Shown in pieces: positions 30,669 through 38,410 of a DNA stretch of 40,912 nucleotides (the stretch's first letter is position 1; each line of letters starts with the position of its first letter). Position numbers and translations under genes: made by a program. Below the pieces are notes generated by a model. That model had not been told where the DNA came from, did not search any database, and saw only the letters and a list, made by a program, of their open reading frames with translations. Origin of the DNA: an uncultured Collinsella sp. (GTDB lineage Bacteria > Actinomycetota > Coriobacteriia > Coriobacteriales > Coriobacteriaceae); the NCBI GenBank assembly GCA_902494765.1, contig CABUUK010000012.1, forward strand, positions 1 through 40,912. The letters are read 5' to 3'.

Positions 30669-31463
30669 CTATCCTCTAAAGACATCGGTGAGCATAGCGA
30701 GTGCCTCGAGCACGCCGCCGCCGACCGACGTCGCCTTGTCCGAAATATAGTTGATGTAGCTGGCATCGCCGCGCGGGTCGACATCGGCGCACTTAAAGCC
30801 CTCAGTCACCTGCACGCCGTTCGCCAAAAGCCCGCGTAAGCATCCGTCAATCGTCGTGCACATGGGCGTATCGTCCGCATAGCCGATCACGTCTCCGGCG
30901 CTCACGATGTCGCCGATCGCGCGGTCGGACCGAAACACGCCAGCGGCGGGGCTGTGGATAACACGCTCCTTGCCATAGCCGGCGATAATGCCCGGCACAC
31001 CCGTGTTGGGCTGGGGCGATCCCTGGGTAATGACGCGGCCGAGGAAATGCCCGCGCATGGTCTCGACCACGGCATCGCAATCGACCGGCGCGGTAAAGCC
31101 CGGCCCCACGGCGATGACGGCAGGCGCCATGTCGCGCGTGGTGCCCAGGTTGCGCTTGGCCAGGATCGCATCGACCACAGCCGCGGGCTTCAGTTCGTCG
31201 AGCATTTTGGCCTGGGGGTCTACCACGACGGCAACATCCCCCGCCTGGGTAATCTCGAGCGCCTCGGCCGGCATCCGTGCCAAGCGAGCGCGAATGCCCT
31301 CGACCTCGACCTCGCCCAGGCGAATGGCCTCGCAAAAACTGATCGTGCGGCGAATGCACGTGGAAACCGCGATATCGGCCATGACGACCGACACGCCGGC
31401 GCGCACCAAGCGAGCGGCGACGCCCGTGGCGATATCGCCGGCGCCGCGAACATAAACGAGCAT
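30669..31463 (-). CDS. yqeB: Selenium-dependent molybdenum cofactor biosynthesis protein YqeB
   Basis: 264 residues of the YqeB (EF2563) family, found almost only in genomes with selenium-dependent molybdenum hydroxylases. It starts with a Rossmann-like VYVRGAGDIATGVAARLVRAGVSVVMADI; then comes RRTISFCEAIRLGEVEVEGI, VVDPQAKMLDELKP, the central AVIAVGPGFTAPVDCDAVVETMRGHFLGRVI, and a biotinyl/lipoyl-like segment near VIHSPAAGVFRSDRAIGDIVSAGDVIGYAD. The exact reaction is unknown. Start ATG 31463 has GGGAGG 10 bases upstream; the frame opens at 31520. It is divergent from yqeC and upstream of the xdhC-type gene. Confidence 0.92.
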   Translation of the reverse strand: MLVYVRGAGDIATGVAARLVRAGVSVVMADIAVSTCIRRTISFCEAIRLGEVEVEGIRARLARMPAEALEITQAGDVAVVVDPQAKMLDELKPAAVVDAILAKRNLGTTRDMAPAVIAVGPGFTAPVDCDAVVETMRGHFLGRVITQGSPQPNTGVPGIIAGYGKERVIHSPAAGVFRSDRAIGDIVSAGDVIGYADDTPMCTTIDGCLRGLLANGVQVTEGFKCADVDPRGDASYINYISDKATSVGGGVLEALAMLTDVFRG

Positions 31464-31505
31464 TCCCGGGGCACCTCCCTGTGCTACGGTTTGAGCAGAG
31501 TAAAA

Positions 31506-31565
31506 GCGGTTCGACCGCAACTCTGATGATTATTTATTATCACAGTATTATACGGTGGTGAACAG
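31506..31565. promoter_or_regulatory. Divergent promoter region yqeB / yqeC
   Basis: The 102-base gap is much richer in AT than its surroundings. It holds an inverted repeat GCGGT-N3-ACCGC (31506-31518), a partial dyad TGAT-N8-ATCA (31527-31542), and a perfect TATAAT on the minus strand (31547-31552) with a poor CCGTTT 17 bases upstream, pointing at yqeB. The plus-strand promoter for yqeC is not clear. A regulator site is likely, but the sequence is unlike the AACAAA operators at 39.7 kb. Confidence 0.45.
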
Positions 31566-32300
31566 ATGGAAACGGTCAGCGGAAACCTTGCCTCGGCGCT
31601 CGGGATTGCACCGGGGATTGCCGCGATTATCGGCAGCGGCGGCAAGTCGACGTTGCTGAGGACGCTGGGCCTTGAGCTCATGCGCGCCGGCGGCCGCGTG
31701 CTCCTCTGCACCACCACGCACATGTTTCCCGTCGCCGGCGTTCCGTGGGACGGGTCGAGCCGACGCCTGGACGCCGCGCCCTGGAGGCCGGGGGCCTCGC
31801 ATGGTCCTGGCTGCACCTGCGAGGCATGCACGGGACTTGCCCGCGGGAGTATTTGCCAAGCAGGTGTTCTGGACCCGGAGACAGGAAAGCTCTCCTCCCC
31901 CGCCGAGCCACTCGACGAGCTAGCGCAGCGCTTTGACTACGTGTTGGCCGAGGCAGACGGCAGCAAGCGACTCCCGCTCAAGGCGCACGCCACCTGGGAG
32001 CCGGTCATTCCCGCCGGCACGGCAAACGTTGTCTGGGTCGTCGGCGCCTCGGGGCTGGGCAAGCCCGTCGCCGAGGTTGTCCACCGCCCCGAGCTCTTCT
32101 GCGAGCGCTGCGGCTGCGAGCCCACCGACACTGCCACGCCCGAGCGGGTCGCCCAGGTGCTCAATGCCGAGTTGCAGATGCTGAACCTCAACAATGCCCG
32201 CATCATGCTCAACCAAGCCGACAAGCTTGCCGACCCAACGATGGCAGATCGCTTCGAGGCGGCCCTCGACCGCCCCATCATCGCCACCAGCCTCAAGTAG
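31566..32300 (+). CDS. yqeC: Selenium cofactor biosynthesis protein YqeC
   Basis: 244 residues of the YqeC family, a P-loop protein linked to selenium-dependent molybdenum hydroxylases. Walker A is IIGSGGKSTLLRTL (21-34), followed by RVLLCTTTHMFP; the central part has DYVLAEADGSKRLPLKAHATWEPVIPAGTANVVWVVGASGLGKPV, the core family signature, and the end is RIMLNQADKLADP..ADRFEAALDRPIIATSLK. A Cys-rich insert (GCTCEACTG) and CERCGC may bind metal. GTGGTG lies close to the ATG. It converges on the dihydropyrimidinase gene with a large palindrome between. Confidence 0.9.
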   Translation: METVSGNLASALGIAPGIAAIIGSGGKSTLLRTLGLELMRAGGRVLLCTTTHMFPVAGVPWDGSSRRLDAAPWRPGASHGPGCTCEACTGLARGSICQAGVLDPETGKLSSPAEPLDELAQRFDYVLAEADGSKRLPLKAHATWEPVIPAGTANVVWVVGASGLGKPVAEVVHRPELFCERCGCEPTDTATPERVAQVLNAELQMLNLNNARIMLNQADKLADPTMADRFEAALDRPIIATSLK

Positions 32301-32309
32301 CCGGCACCG

Positions 32310-32392
32310 CCCTCCGCAGTTGCGGTGAAATACGGACTGTTTGCGGCCGCCAGACGGCCAAACAGTCCGTATTTCACCGCAACTGCGGAGGG
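32310..32392. repeat. 34-bp perfect palindromic hairpin repeat
   Basis: Bases 32310-32343 and 32359-32392 are exact reverse complements over 34 positions around a 15-base GC-rich loop. The arm starts CCCTCCGCAGTTGCGGTGAA and ends GGACTGTTTG. It fills the convergent gap between yqeC and the dihydropyrimidinase gene and so probably also ends both transcripts, though no T tract follows. The inner arm is shared with the repeat at 29531-29597. Confidence 0.9.
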
Positions 32393-32410
32393 GGCACGGC
32401 ATCCTTGCTG

Positions 32411-33778
32411 CTAGCGGGGGACGTAGCGGCCGGGTTGGGCTCCGGTGGGTTCGCCGTCGCGCGCTGCCAGCACGCCGTTCACGAACACGGCCTTGGCGCG
32501 GCCGTGCGCCTCAAAGCCCTCGAGCGGCGTGTAGTCCACGGCCTGATGCTGTGTCGCGGCACTGATCGTCCAACGCGCGCTCGGATCCCACACGCATACG
32601 TCGGCATCGGCGCCCTCGGCCAGACAGCCCTTACGCGGATACATGCCAAAGACGCGAGCCGGGTTCTCGCTCATCAGACGGCACAGGTCCTCGGGGCCCA
32701 GCTGCCCCTCAAAACTCGTGGCAATCGCGACGGGACGATGCTCCACACCGGGCCCGCCATTGGGAATCGCACGGAAGTCGTCGCGCCCGCGGTCCTTTTG
32801 CCCGTGCAGGTTAAAGCTGCAGTGGTCGGTGGCGATGGTATCGATCTCGCCGGCCACAAGCGCCTCGCGCAGGGCCGCACGGTCACCCGCATGACGCAGC
32901 GGCGGGCTCATCACATACTTGGCGCCCGCAAAGCCGTCCTCGCCCTGCTCCAGATAGCAGGTATCGTCGAGCATCAGATACTGAGGGCAGGTCTCGACAT
33001 AGATATTCTTCTGCCCGCGCGCCTTGGCGGCACGAATAGCCTCGAGCCCCAGCTTGGTCGAAAGGTGCACCACATTGACCGGAGCGTCGCCGGCCAAGTG
33101 TGCCAGATACAGCAGACGGCTCACGGCCTCGGCCTCGCACACATCCGGACGGCTGAGCGCATGGCCCTCGGGTCCGTGAATCCCCTGCTCAAACACGCGC
33201 TTCTGCAGCGCATTCACCAGCGTGCCGTTCTCGCAGTGCACGCACAGCATGCCGCCCAGGTGCTTGAGCTCCTCGAGCACCTCGAGCGTCTCGGCATCGT
33301 CCAGGCGCAGGTGGTCGTAGGCAAAGTAAGTCTTGAACGACGACACGCCCGCCTCGCGCATGGCCGAAAGGTCGGCGCGGTTGCGGTCGTTCCACTCGGC
33401 AAGCGCCATATGAAAGGCGTAGTTGGACGTGCAGGTCCCGTCGGCGCGGTGATGCCACTCGGCCAAGGCATCGGGCATGGTCACGCCGCGATCGGCCGTC
33501 GCATAGTCCACGATGGTCGTGGTGCCACCGCAGGCAGCCGCGCGCGTGCCGGTCTCAAAGCTATCGGCCGTCCAGTCCATGCCGGTCCAGCACTGCATGT
33601 GCGTATGTCCATCGATAAAGCCGGGGAACACCCAGCACCCCGCGGCGTCCTCGACGGTATCGCCCTCGGCCGGCTCAATCGCCGCAGCGATCCGCACGAT
33701 CTTATCGCCATCCATGGCAAGATCGGCGCGACGAAGCCCATCGGGCGTCACCAGCGCGCCGTTTTTGATGATGATCAT
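32411..33778 (-). CDS. hydA: Dihydropyrimidinase / D-hydantoinase
   Basis: A zinc amidohydrolase that opens dihydropyrimidine or hydantoin rings. Motifs: GFIDGHTHMQ with the metal-binding HxH, the carboxylated Lys in GVSSFKTYFAYD, His in HCENGTL and HLSTK, and the Asp in ATDHCSFN. 455 residues from ATG 33778, which has GGAG 5 bases upstream; the ribosome binding site overlaps the stop of the cytidylyltransferase gene. A frame extends to 34027 but overlaps that gene. In the enterobacterial yge/yqe cluster the equivalent is hyuA. Here it would open a ring intermediate of purine breakdown; the true substrate is not shown by the sequence. Confidence 0.92.
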   Translation of the reverse strand: MIIIKNGALVTPDGLRRADLAMDGDKIVRIAAAIEPAEGDTVEDAAGCWVFPGFIDGHTHMQCWTGMDWTADSFETGTRAAACGGTTTIVDYATADRGVTMPDALAEWHHRADGTCTSNYAFHMALAEWNDRNRADLSAMREAGVSSFKTYFAYDHLRLDDAETLEVLEELKHLGGMLCVHCENGTLVNALQKRVFEQGIHGPEGHALSRPDVCEAEAVSRLLYLAHLAGDAPVNVVHLSTKLGLEAIRAAKARGQKNIYVETCPQYLMLDDTCYLEQGEDGFAGAKYVMSPPLRHAGDRAALREALVAGEIDTIATDHCSFNLHGQKDRGRDDFRAIPNGGPGVEHRPVAIATSFEGQLGPEDLCRLMSENPARVFGMYPRKGCLAEGADADVCVWDPSARWTISAATQHQAVDYTPLEGFEAHGRAKAVFVNGVLAARDGEPTGAQPGRYVPR

Positions 33779-33786
33779 AATTGCTC

Positions 33787-34401
33787 CTAGTTTTGGATGA
33801 AGTCCGCCACACGATCGAAGTACGAACAGGCAGCGATATGCTCCGTTATGCGACGCTGCCCCTTGGCGGTGTCGACATCCCACAGCTCGTAGGCGCGCGC
33901 CTCGACCAGCGCAACCTCGTCGCAGCCCTTTAAAATCGAGCCTCCGCCGTCTTTGCCTTCCAGGCGCATGAGCGGGGCAAATAGATGCGCCGGAAAGAGC
34001 ACCGGGCTCGAGGGCTCGCCATTGCATGCCAAACGCACCGGATGCTTGCGGCCGCCCTCGTCAAAGACACGCACCATCGCCTCAAACGATTCCTCGCTCA
34101 CCAAGGGCTGGTCGCCCGGTAGGAACAAACAGCCCCTCCAGCCGCGGCGCTTTCCCCATAAAAGGCCGGCCTTGATGCTTTGGCTGCGCAGCTCACCGTC
34201 GTGCAGTACGCACGGGCAATGCTTGTCCTTGCAAATCTGAGCAACCTCGGGCCAGCGCGTCGAAACCACCATGTCAAAGCCCCTGGGAACCGAATCAATC
34301 GTCCGCGCGATCAGCGGCTCACCATAAATGTCGGCGAGCATCTTGTTGGAGCCAAACCGTTTGCCCTCTCCCGAGGCCATAACCACGCAACCGAGTTTCA
34401 T
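33787..34401 (-). CDS. mocA: MocA-type molybdenum cofactor cytidylyltransferase (YgfJ-like)
   Basis: A 204-residue nucleotidyltransferase. The N-terminal LGCVVMASGEGKRFGSNKMLADIYGEPLIARTI is the NTP-binding loop of the MobA/MocA fold; GCLFLPGDQPLVSEESF holds the metal-binding Asp; SSPVLFPAHLF and GDEVALVEARAYELWDVDT-like C-terminal motifs fit the YgfJ branch. The family converts molybdopterin cofactor to its cytosine dinucleotide form needed by xanthine dehydrogenase-type hydroxylases. It lies 8 bases upstream of hydA and after a terminator that follows the carbamate kinase gene. GGAGGG lies upstream of the ATG. Confidence 0.88.
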   Translation of the reverse strand: MKLGCVVMASGEGKRFGSNKMLADIYGEPLIARTIDSVPRGFDMVVSTRWPEVAQICKDKHCPCVLHDGELRSQSIKAGLLWGKRRGWRGCLFLPGDQPLVSEESFEAMVRVFDEGGRKHPVRLACNGEPSSPVLFPAHLFAPLMRLEGKDGGGSILKGCDEVALVEARAYELWDVDTAKGQRRITEHIAACSYFDRVADFIQN

Positions 34402-34528
34402 CTCCGCAACCCTCCCCTGACTGCGTTGGACATCATAGTTGCTATACCCACCATACCAAGCTCGCGCTCCGTCGAGGCAGGCTCTCGCCGGTTTTTACAG
34501 GCGATTGTCCCCGCACGAGCCCCATAGC

Positions 34529-34564
34529 ACAAAGGAGGGCACCCCGCGACGCAGGGCACCCTCC
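34529..34564 (-). terminator. Probable terminator after carbamate kinase
   Basis: On the minus strand GGAGGGTGCCCTGCG pairs with CGCGGGGTGCCCTCC (three G-U pairs) around a 1-base to 3-base loop, followed by a short TTTGTG. It lies 18 bases after the arcC stop, and would separate mocA-hydA from the ygeX-to-arcC transcript at least partly. Confidence 0.6.
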
Positions 34565-34582
34565 TCAATGGTGCAGATATGC

Positions 34583-35533
34583 CTACTCAGCGTCGCCGGT
34601 AAACGTAGTACCGGTCTTGCCGGCAAGACCGTCACGAGCCTTCTCGAGCAGCGTGATGAGCGCCGTACGGCCCGGCTTGCTCTCGGCAAACGTCGAGGCA
34701 GCCTGAACCTTGGGCAGCATGGAGCCGCGACCGAACTCGTTGGCCTCGGACAGACGCTTTACGTCAGCCGCGGTCAGCGTGTCGAGCCACTGCTCGTGGT
34801 CGGTGCCAAAGCCAATGGCAACCTTCTCCACGGCCGTCAGGATAATCAGGGCATCGGCATCGAGCTGCTCGGCGAGCTTCTCGGCCGCAAAGTCCTTATC
34901 GATGACGGCGGCAGCGCCCTTAAGGTGGTTGCCCTGGGCCTTGGTGACGGGGATACCGCCACCGCCGCAGGAGATCACCACGTGGTTGGTCTCGACGAGC
35001 GACTTGATGGTGTCGAGCTCGACAATGTTCACGGGCTTGGGCGAAGCCACCACGCGACGGAAGCCCTGCTTCTCGTCGTGGATGAACTGGTAGCCGCGGT
35101 CGGCTTCCAGCTCCTTGGCCTCGGCCTCGCTCATCCACGGGCCAATCGGCTTAACGGGATCGGCGAAGGCCGGGTCGTCCGCCGCAACCTCGACCTGGGT
35201 GAGCACGGTGGCGACACCCTTGTCGATATTGCGGTCGAGCATTTCCTCGCGCAGGGCGTTCTGCAGGTCATAGCCAATGTAGCCCTGGCTCATGGCGCCG
35301 CAGACGGACAGCGGGCAGGGAATGTACTTCTCGGGGTTAGAGCGCGTGAGCTCGGCCATCGCGTTGGCGATCATACCCACCTGGGGACCGTTGCCATGCA
35401 CGATGACGACCTCGTTGCCCTCCTCGATCAGGTCGACGATGGCCTTGGAAGTCGTCTTGACGGCCTCCATCTGCTCGGGAAGGTTGGCACCGAGGGCGTT
35501 TCCGCCCAGGGCGACAACGATACGCTTAGCCAT
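34583..35533 (-). CDS. arcC: Carbamate kinase
   Basis: Makes ATP from carbamoyl phosphate and ADP. 316 residues: the start KRIVVALGGNALGANLPEQMEAV, VIVHGNGPQVGMIANAM, CGAMSQGYIGYDLQNAL, NHVVISCGGGGIPVT, and KVAIGFGTDHEQWLD are all standard carbamate kinase motifs. It lies 14 bases after ygeW, the carbamoyltransferase, so it is the natural sink for the carbamoyl phosphate that enzyme makes. The equivalent in the enterobacterial cluster is yqeA. No arcA or arcB gene is near, so it is not part of an arginine deiminase operon. The ribosome binding site is weak, consistent with coupling. Confidence 0.95.
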   Translation of the reverse strand: MAKRIVVALGGNALGANLPEQMEAVKTTSKAIVDLIEEGNEVVIVHGNGPQVGMIANAMAELTRSNPEKYIPCPLSVCGAMSQGYIGYDLQNALREEMLDRNIDKGVATVLTQVEVAADDPAFADPVKPIGPWMSEAEAKELEADRGYQFIHDEKQGFRRVVASPKPVNIVELDTIKSLVETNHVVISCGGGGIPVTKAQGNHLKGAAAVIDKDFAAEKLAEQLDADALIILTAVEKVAIGFGTDHEQWLDTLTAADVKRLSEANEFGRGSMLPKVQAASTFAESKPGRTALITLLEKARDGLAGKTGTTFTGDAE

Positions 35534-35547
35534 TTCTCAGCCCGGCT

Positions 35548-36750
35548 TTAGGCCTGGAACCAACGGGCGGTGTTGCGCTCGTCGAGGGCCTTGAGGGTTG
35601 CGGCCGGATCGGCAACCTTCTGCAGGAACATCATGGCTGCAATGGCGTACGGCTTGTAGCTGGCCTCCTTGTACATGCCCACGCGGTGCATGTCGAAGAC
35701 GTCGGAGTTAACCTCGCCGTGCTCGCAGGAGACACCGGAGATGTCGGCGGGCAGCGGGTGCATAAAGATGGTGTCCTGACCGTTGGCAGTCTTCTCCATG
35801 AGCTCGGTCGTGGAGCACCAATCCTGATGCGTAGCGTTCTGAGCGAGCAGCTCCTTCTCGAGCGCTGCGATGCCGGCGTCGTCGCCCTCGGCATACAGAT
35901 TGGTGCGCTTCTCCATGGCGGCAAACGGAGCCCAGCTCTTGGGGATCACGATGTCGGCGCCCTCGAAGGCCTCGGCCATGGTGTTGACCTGCTTAAAGGT
36001 GGTGCCGGACTCGGCGGCGTAGCCCTTGGCGCGCTCGACGACCTCGGGCATGAGGTCGTAGCCCTCGGGGTGAGCCAGGGTGACGTCCATGCCAAAGCGG
36101 GGCAGCAGGCTGATCAGCGACTGCGGGCAGGACAGCGGCTTGCCGTAAGAGGGCGAATAGGCCCAGGTGACGGCAACCTTCTTGCCCTTGAGGTTCTCAA
36201 GGCCGCCAAACTCGTTGATGAGGTAGAGCATGTCGGCAGAGGACTGCGTGGGGTGGTCGGAGTCGGACTGCAGGGAGATGAGCGTGGGGCGGTGATCCAG
36301 AACGCCGTCCTCGTAGGCCTGCTGGACAGACTCGGAGACCTCGGCCATGTAGGCGTCGCCCTTGCCGATGTACATGTCGTCGCGGATGCCGATGACGTCG
36401 GCCATGAAGGAGATCATGGTAGCGGTCTCGCGGACGGTCTCGCCGTGGGCGATCTGGGACTTCTTCTCGTCCAGGTCCTGCAGCTCAAGGCCGAGCAGGT
36501 TGGCGGCCTTAGAGAAGGAGAAGCGCGTACGGGTGGAGTTGTCGCGGAACAGGGAGACGGCAAGACCCGAGTCGAAGATCTTGGGCGAGACGTTGTTCTC
36601 GCGCAGCTGACGCAGGGCGTCGGCGACGATGTAGAGAGCCTTGAGCTCATCGGTGGTCTTGTCCCAAGTGTGCAGGAAGTCGCTGCCGTACATACCCTTA
36701 AAGTCGAGACCGTTCAGCTGCTCGACGAGCTCGGTAAACTTAGCGTCCAT
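35548..36750 (-). CDS. ygeW: Knotted carbamoyltransferase YgeW
   Basis: 400 residues of the YgeW branch of trans-carbamoylases. The carbamoyl-phosphate site FRDNSTRTRFSFSKAANLLG (about 70-89), the following ELQDLDEKKSQIAHGETVRETATMISFMADVIGIRDDMYIG, the HPTQSSADMLYLIN and the HPLPADISG loop are present. The second substrate of YgeW enzymes is not ornithine or aspartate; in the uric-acid cluster the proposed reaction is phosphorolysis of a carbamoylated 2,3-diaminopropionate. The ATG has AAAGGA upstream. A 200-base gap with a hairpin separates it from ygeY, and arcC follows after 14 bases. Confidence 0.93.
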   Translation of the reverse strand: MDAKFTELVEQLNGLDFKGMYGSDFLHTWDKTTDELKALYIVADALRQLRENNVSPKIFDSGLAVSLFRDNSTRTRFSFSKAANLLGLELQDLDEKKSQIAHGETVRETATMISFMADVIGIRDDMYIGKGDAYMAEVSESVQQAYEDGVLDHRPTLISLQSDSDHPTQSSADMLYLINEFGGLENLKGKKVAVTWAYSPSYGKPLSCPQSLISLLPRFGMDVTLAHPEGYDLMPEVVERAKGYAAESGTTFKQVNTMAEAFEGADIVIPKSWAPFAAMEKRTNLYAEGDDAGIAALEKELLAQNATHQDWCSTTELMEKTANGQDTIFMHPLPADISGVSCEHGEVNSDVFDMHRVGMYKEASYKPYAIAAMMFLQKVADPAATLKALDERNTARWFQA

Positions 36751-36952
36751 GTATGTGTCCTTTCCAAAGATGCGAATGATGGTAATGGGTAGATGCGCTC
36801 CGGCATGCGCGTGTGGCTAGAACATGCAGAGCACTATGACGAGGACCCGCCACCGTCGAGGAAGCATGGGAGATAACGACCGCGGGCCCCAAGTCAACAG
36901 GGGGTGCCGGGGGCATAAACTGTCCCCGGCTCAACAAAATCGAAGAATGGGA
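36751..36952 (-). other. Spacer between ygeY and ygeW with hairpin and weak promoter
   Basis: 202 bases without a gene. On the minus strand GCCGGGG (36924-36930) pairs with CCCCGGC (36906-36912) 22 bases after the ygeY stop, without a T tract. Then comes TTGACT (36892-36897), a 16-base spacer and TATCTC (36870-36875), a weak internal promoter for ygeW-arcC. Confidence 0.4.
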
Positions 36953-38338
36953 CTAATCGATCTTGTTGTTGGTCAGACCGGCGCGGAACACGGTGGCGTC
37001 GCCATCGGCCTGGCTCGGATCGTAGAGGTTCAGGGCAGCCACGTACATGGCGGCAGCGGTGACCAGGTCGTCCTTGTAGGTGACCTCGTTGGGAGCGTGA
37101 GCCTGAGACTCGGCACCCGGGCCAAAGCCGACGCAAGGGATGCCATAGCGGCCCTGGATGGAGACGCAGTTCGTGGAGAAGGTCCATTTGTCGCACAGCG
37201 GACGACCGGTGCGCTTGTCCATGCTGGGCTCGCAGCCGATGCGCTCGTCACCAAACATGGCCTTGTGGGCGTCGACGAGAGCCTTGACGTGCGGAGCGGT
37301 CTCCTTGTTGATCCACGTGGGGAAGTAAGCCTCGGTCTCGTAGACCTCGCCGGTCCAGGACGGACGGTCGTACATGTACATGGAGACCTTCACGTCGTCG
37401 CCGTACTTCTTGGCGGCCGGCAGGTTACGGATCTCGTCCAGGCAGGACTCCCAGGTCTCACCAGCGGTCATGCGACGGTCGATGGAGATGGCGCAGGAGT
37501 CAGCGACAGCGCAGCGGCTGGGGCTGGTGTAGAAGATCTGGCTGACGGTGCAGGTGCCGCGGCCCAGGAAGCGGGCGTCCTCGAAGTGCTCGGGGTTGTA
37601 CTTGGGGTCGAGCATCTTGACGAGACCCTTGATGTCGGTCGACTCGTCGCAGCCGTTGTTGTTGAGAGCGCGAACGTCGGCGATGATGTCGGCCATCTTG
37701 TAGATGGCGTTGTCGCCGCGGTCGGGAGCGGAGCCGTGGCAGGAGGTGCCGTGAACGTCGACGCGGATCTCCATGCGGCCGCGGTGACCGCGATAGATGC
37801 CGCCGTCGGTGGGCTCGGTGGAAATGACGAACTCGGGCTTAATGCCGTCCTTGTTGTAGATGTACTGCCAGCACATGCCGTCGCAGTCCTCTTCCTGGAC
37901 GGTACCGACGACCATGATCTTGTAGCCCTCGGGGATGAGGCCCATGTCCTTCATCATCTTGGCAGCGTAGGTAGCAGAAGCCATGCCACCCTCCTGGTCG
38001 GAGCCGCCGCGGCCGTAGATGATCTCGTCGGTCTCGTAGCCCTCATAGGGATCGGCGTCCCAGTTCTCGATGTTGCCGATGCCGACGGTGTCGATGTGGG
38101 AGTCGATGGCGATAATCTTGTCGCCCTCGCCCATAAAGCCCATAACGTTGCCCAGGCCGTCGACCTTGACCTCGTCATAGCCAAGGTTCTCCATCTCGGC
38201 CTTGATGCAAGCGACAACCTCACCCTCCTCGCAAGACTCAGAGGGATGGCTGATCATAGCGCGCAGGAAGCGAGTCATATCAGCACGATGGGACTCAGCA
38301 GCAGCCTTGATAGCGTCGAAATCGAGTTCTTTAGCCAT
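36953..38338 (-). CDS. ygeY: YgeY family selenium metabolism-linked hydrolase (M20 fold)
   Basis: 461 residues of the M20 metallopeptidase superfamily, YgeY branch. Metal site residues: His in AIDSHIDTVGIGN, the bridging Asp in YGRGGSDQEGGMAS, the catalytic Glu-Glu in VGTVQEEDCDG, and the late His in GPGAESQAHAPNEVTYKDDLV. The dimerisation domain lies between. The family removes acyl or carbamoyl-like groups from amino acids; this branch follows ygeW and ygeX in genomes with selenium-dependent molybdenum hydroxylases, and its substrate is not settled. AAAGG lies 9 bases before the ATG. It follows dpaL by 72 bases. Confidence 0.93.
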   Translation of the reverse strand: MAKELDFDAIKAAAESHRADMTRFLRAMISHPSESCEEGEVVACIKAEMENLGYDEVKVDGLGNVMGFMGEGDKIIAIDSHIDTVGIGNIENWDADPYEGYETDEIIYGRGGSDQEGGMASATYAAKMMKDMGLIPEGYKIMVVGTVQEEDCDGMCWQYIYNKDGIKPEFVISTEPTDGGIYRGHRGRMEIRVDVHGTSCHGSAPDRGDNAIYKMADIIADVRALNNNGCDESTDIKGLVKMLDPKYNPEHFEDARFLGRGTCTVSQIFYTSPSRCAVADSCAISIDRRMTAGETWESCLDEIRNLPAAKKYGDDVKVSMYMYDRPSWTGEVYETEAYFPTWINKETAPHVKALVDAHKAMFGDERIGCEPSMDKRTGRPLCDKWTFSTNCVSIQGRYGIPCVGFGPGAESQAHAPNEVTYKDDLVTAAAMYVAALNLYDPSQADGDATVFRAGLTNNKID

Positions 38339-38410
38339 TATTCATAACCTTTCAAACGAAGGAATCTACCTGTGAGGTGGCGGAGCGATACCTATTTACT
38401 CCACCCAGTA

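Noticed and set aside
32405..33790. Plus-strand frame of 461 codons opposite hydA
   Set aside because: Shadow of the dihydropyrimidinase gene; no recognisable motifs.
36824..38347. Long plus-strand open frame of 507 codons opposite ygeY
   Set aside because: It mirrors a well-supported M20 hydrolase gene. The translation is rich in Val, Gly, Asp and His repeats typical of antisense frames in GC-rich DNA, with no domain and no ribosome binding site.
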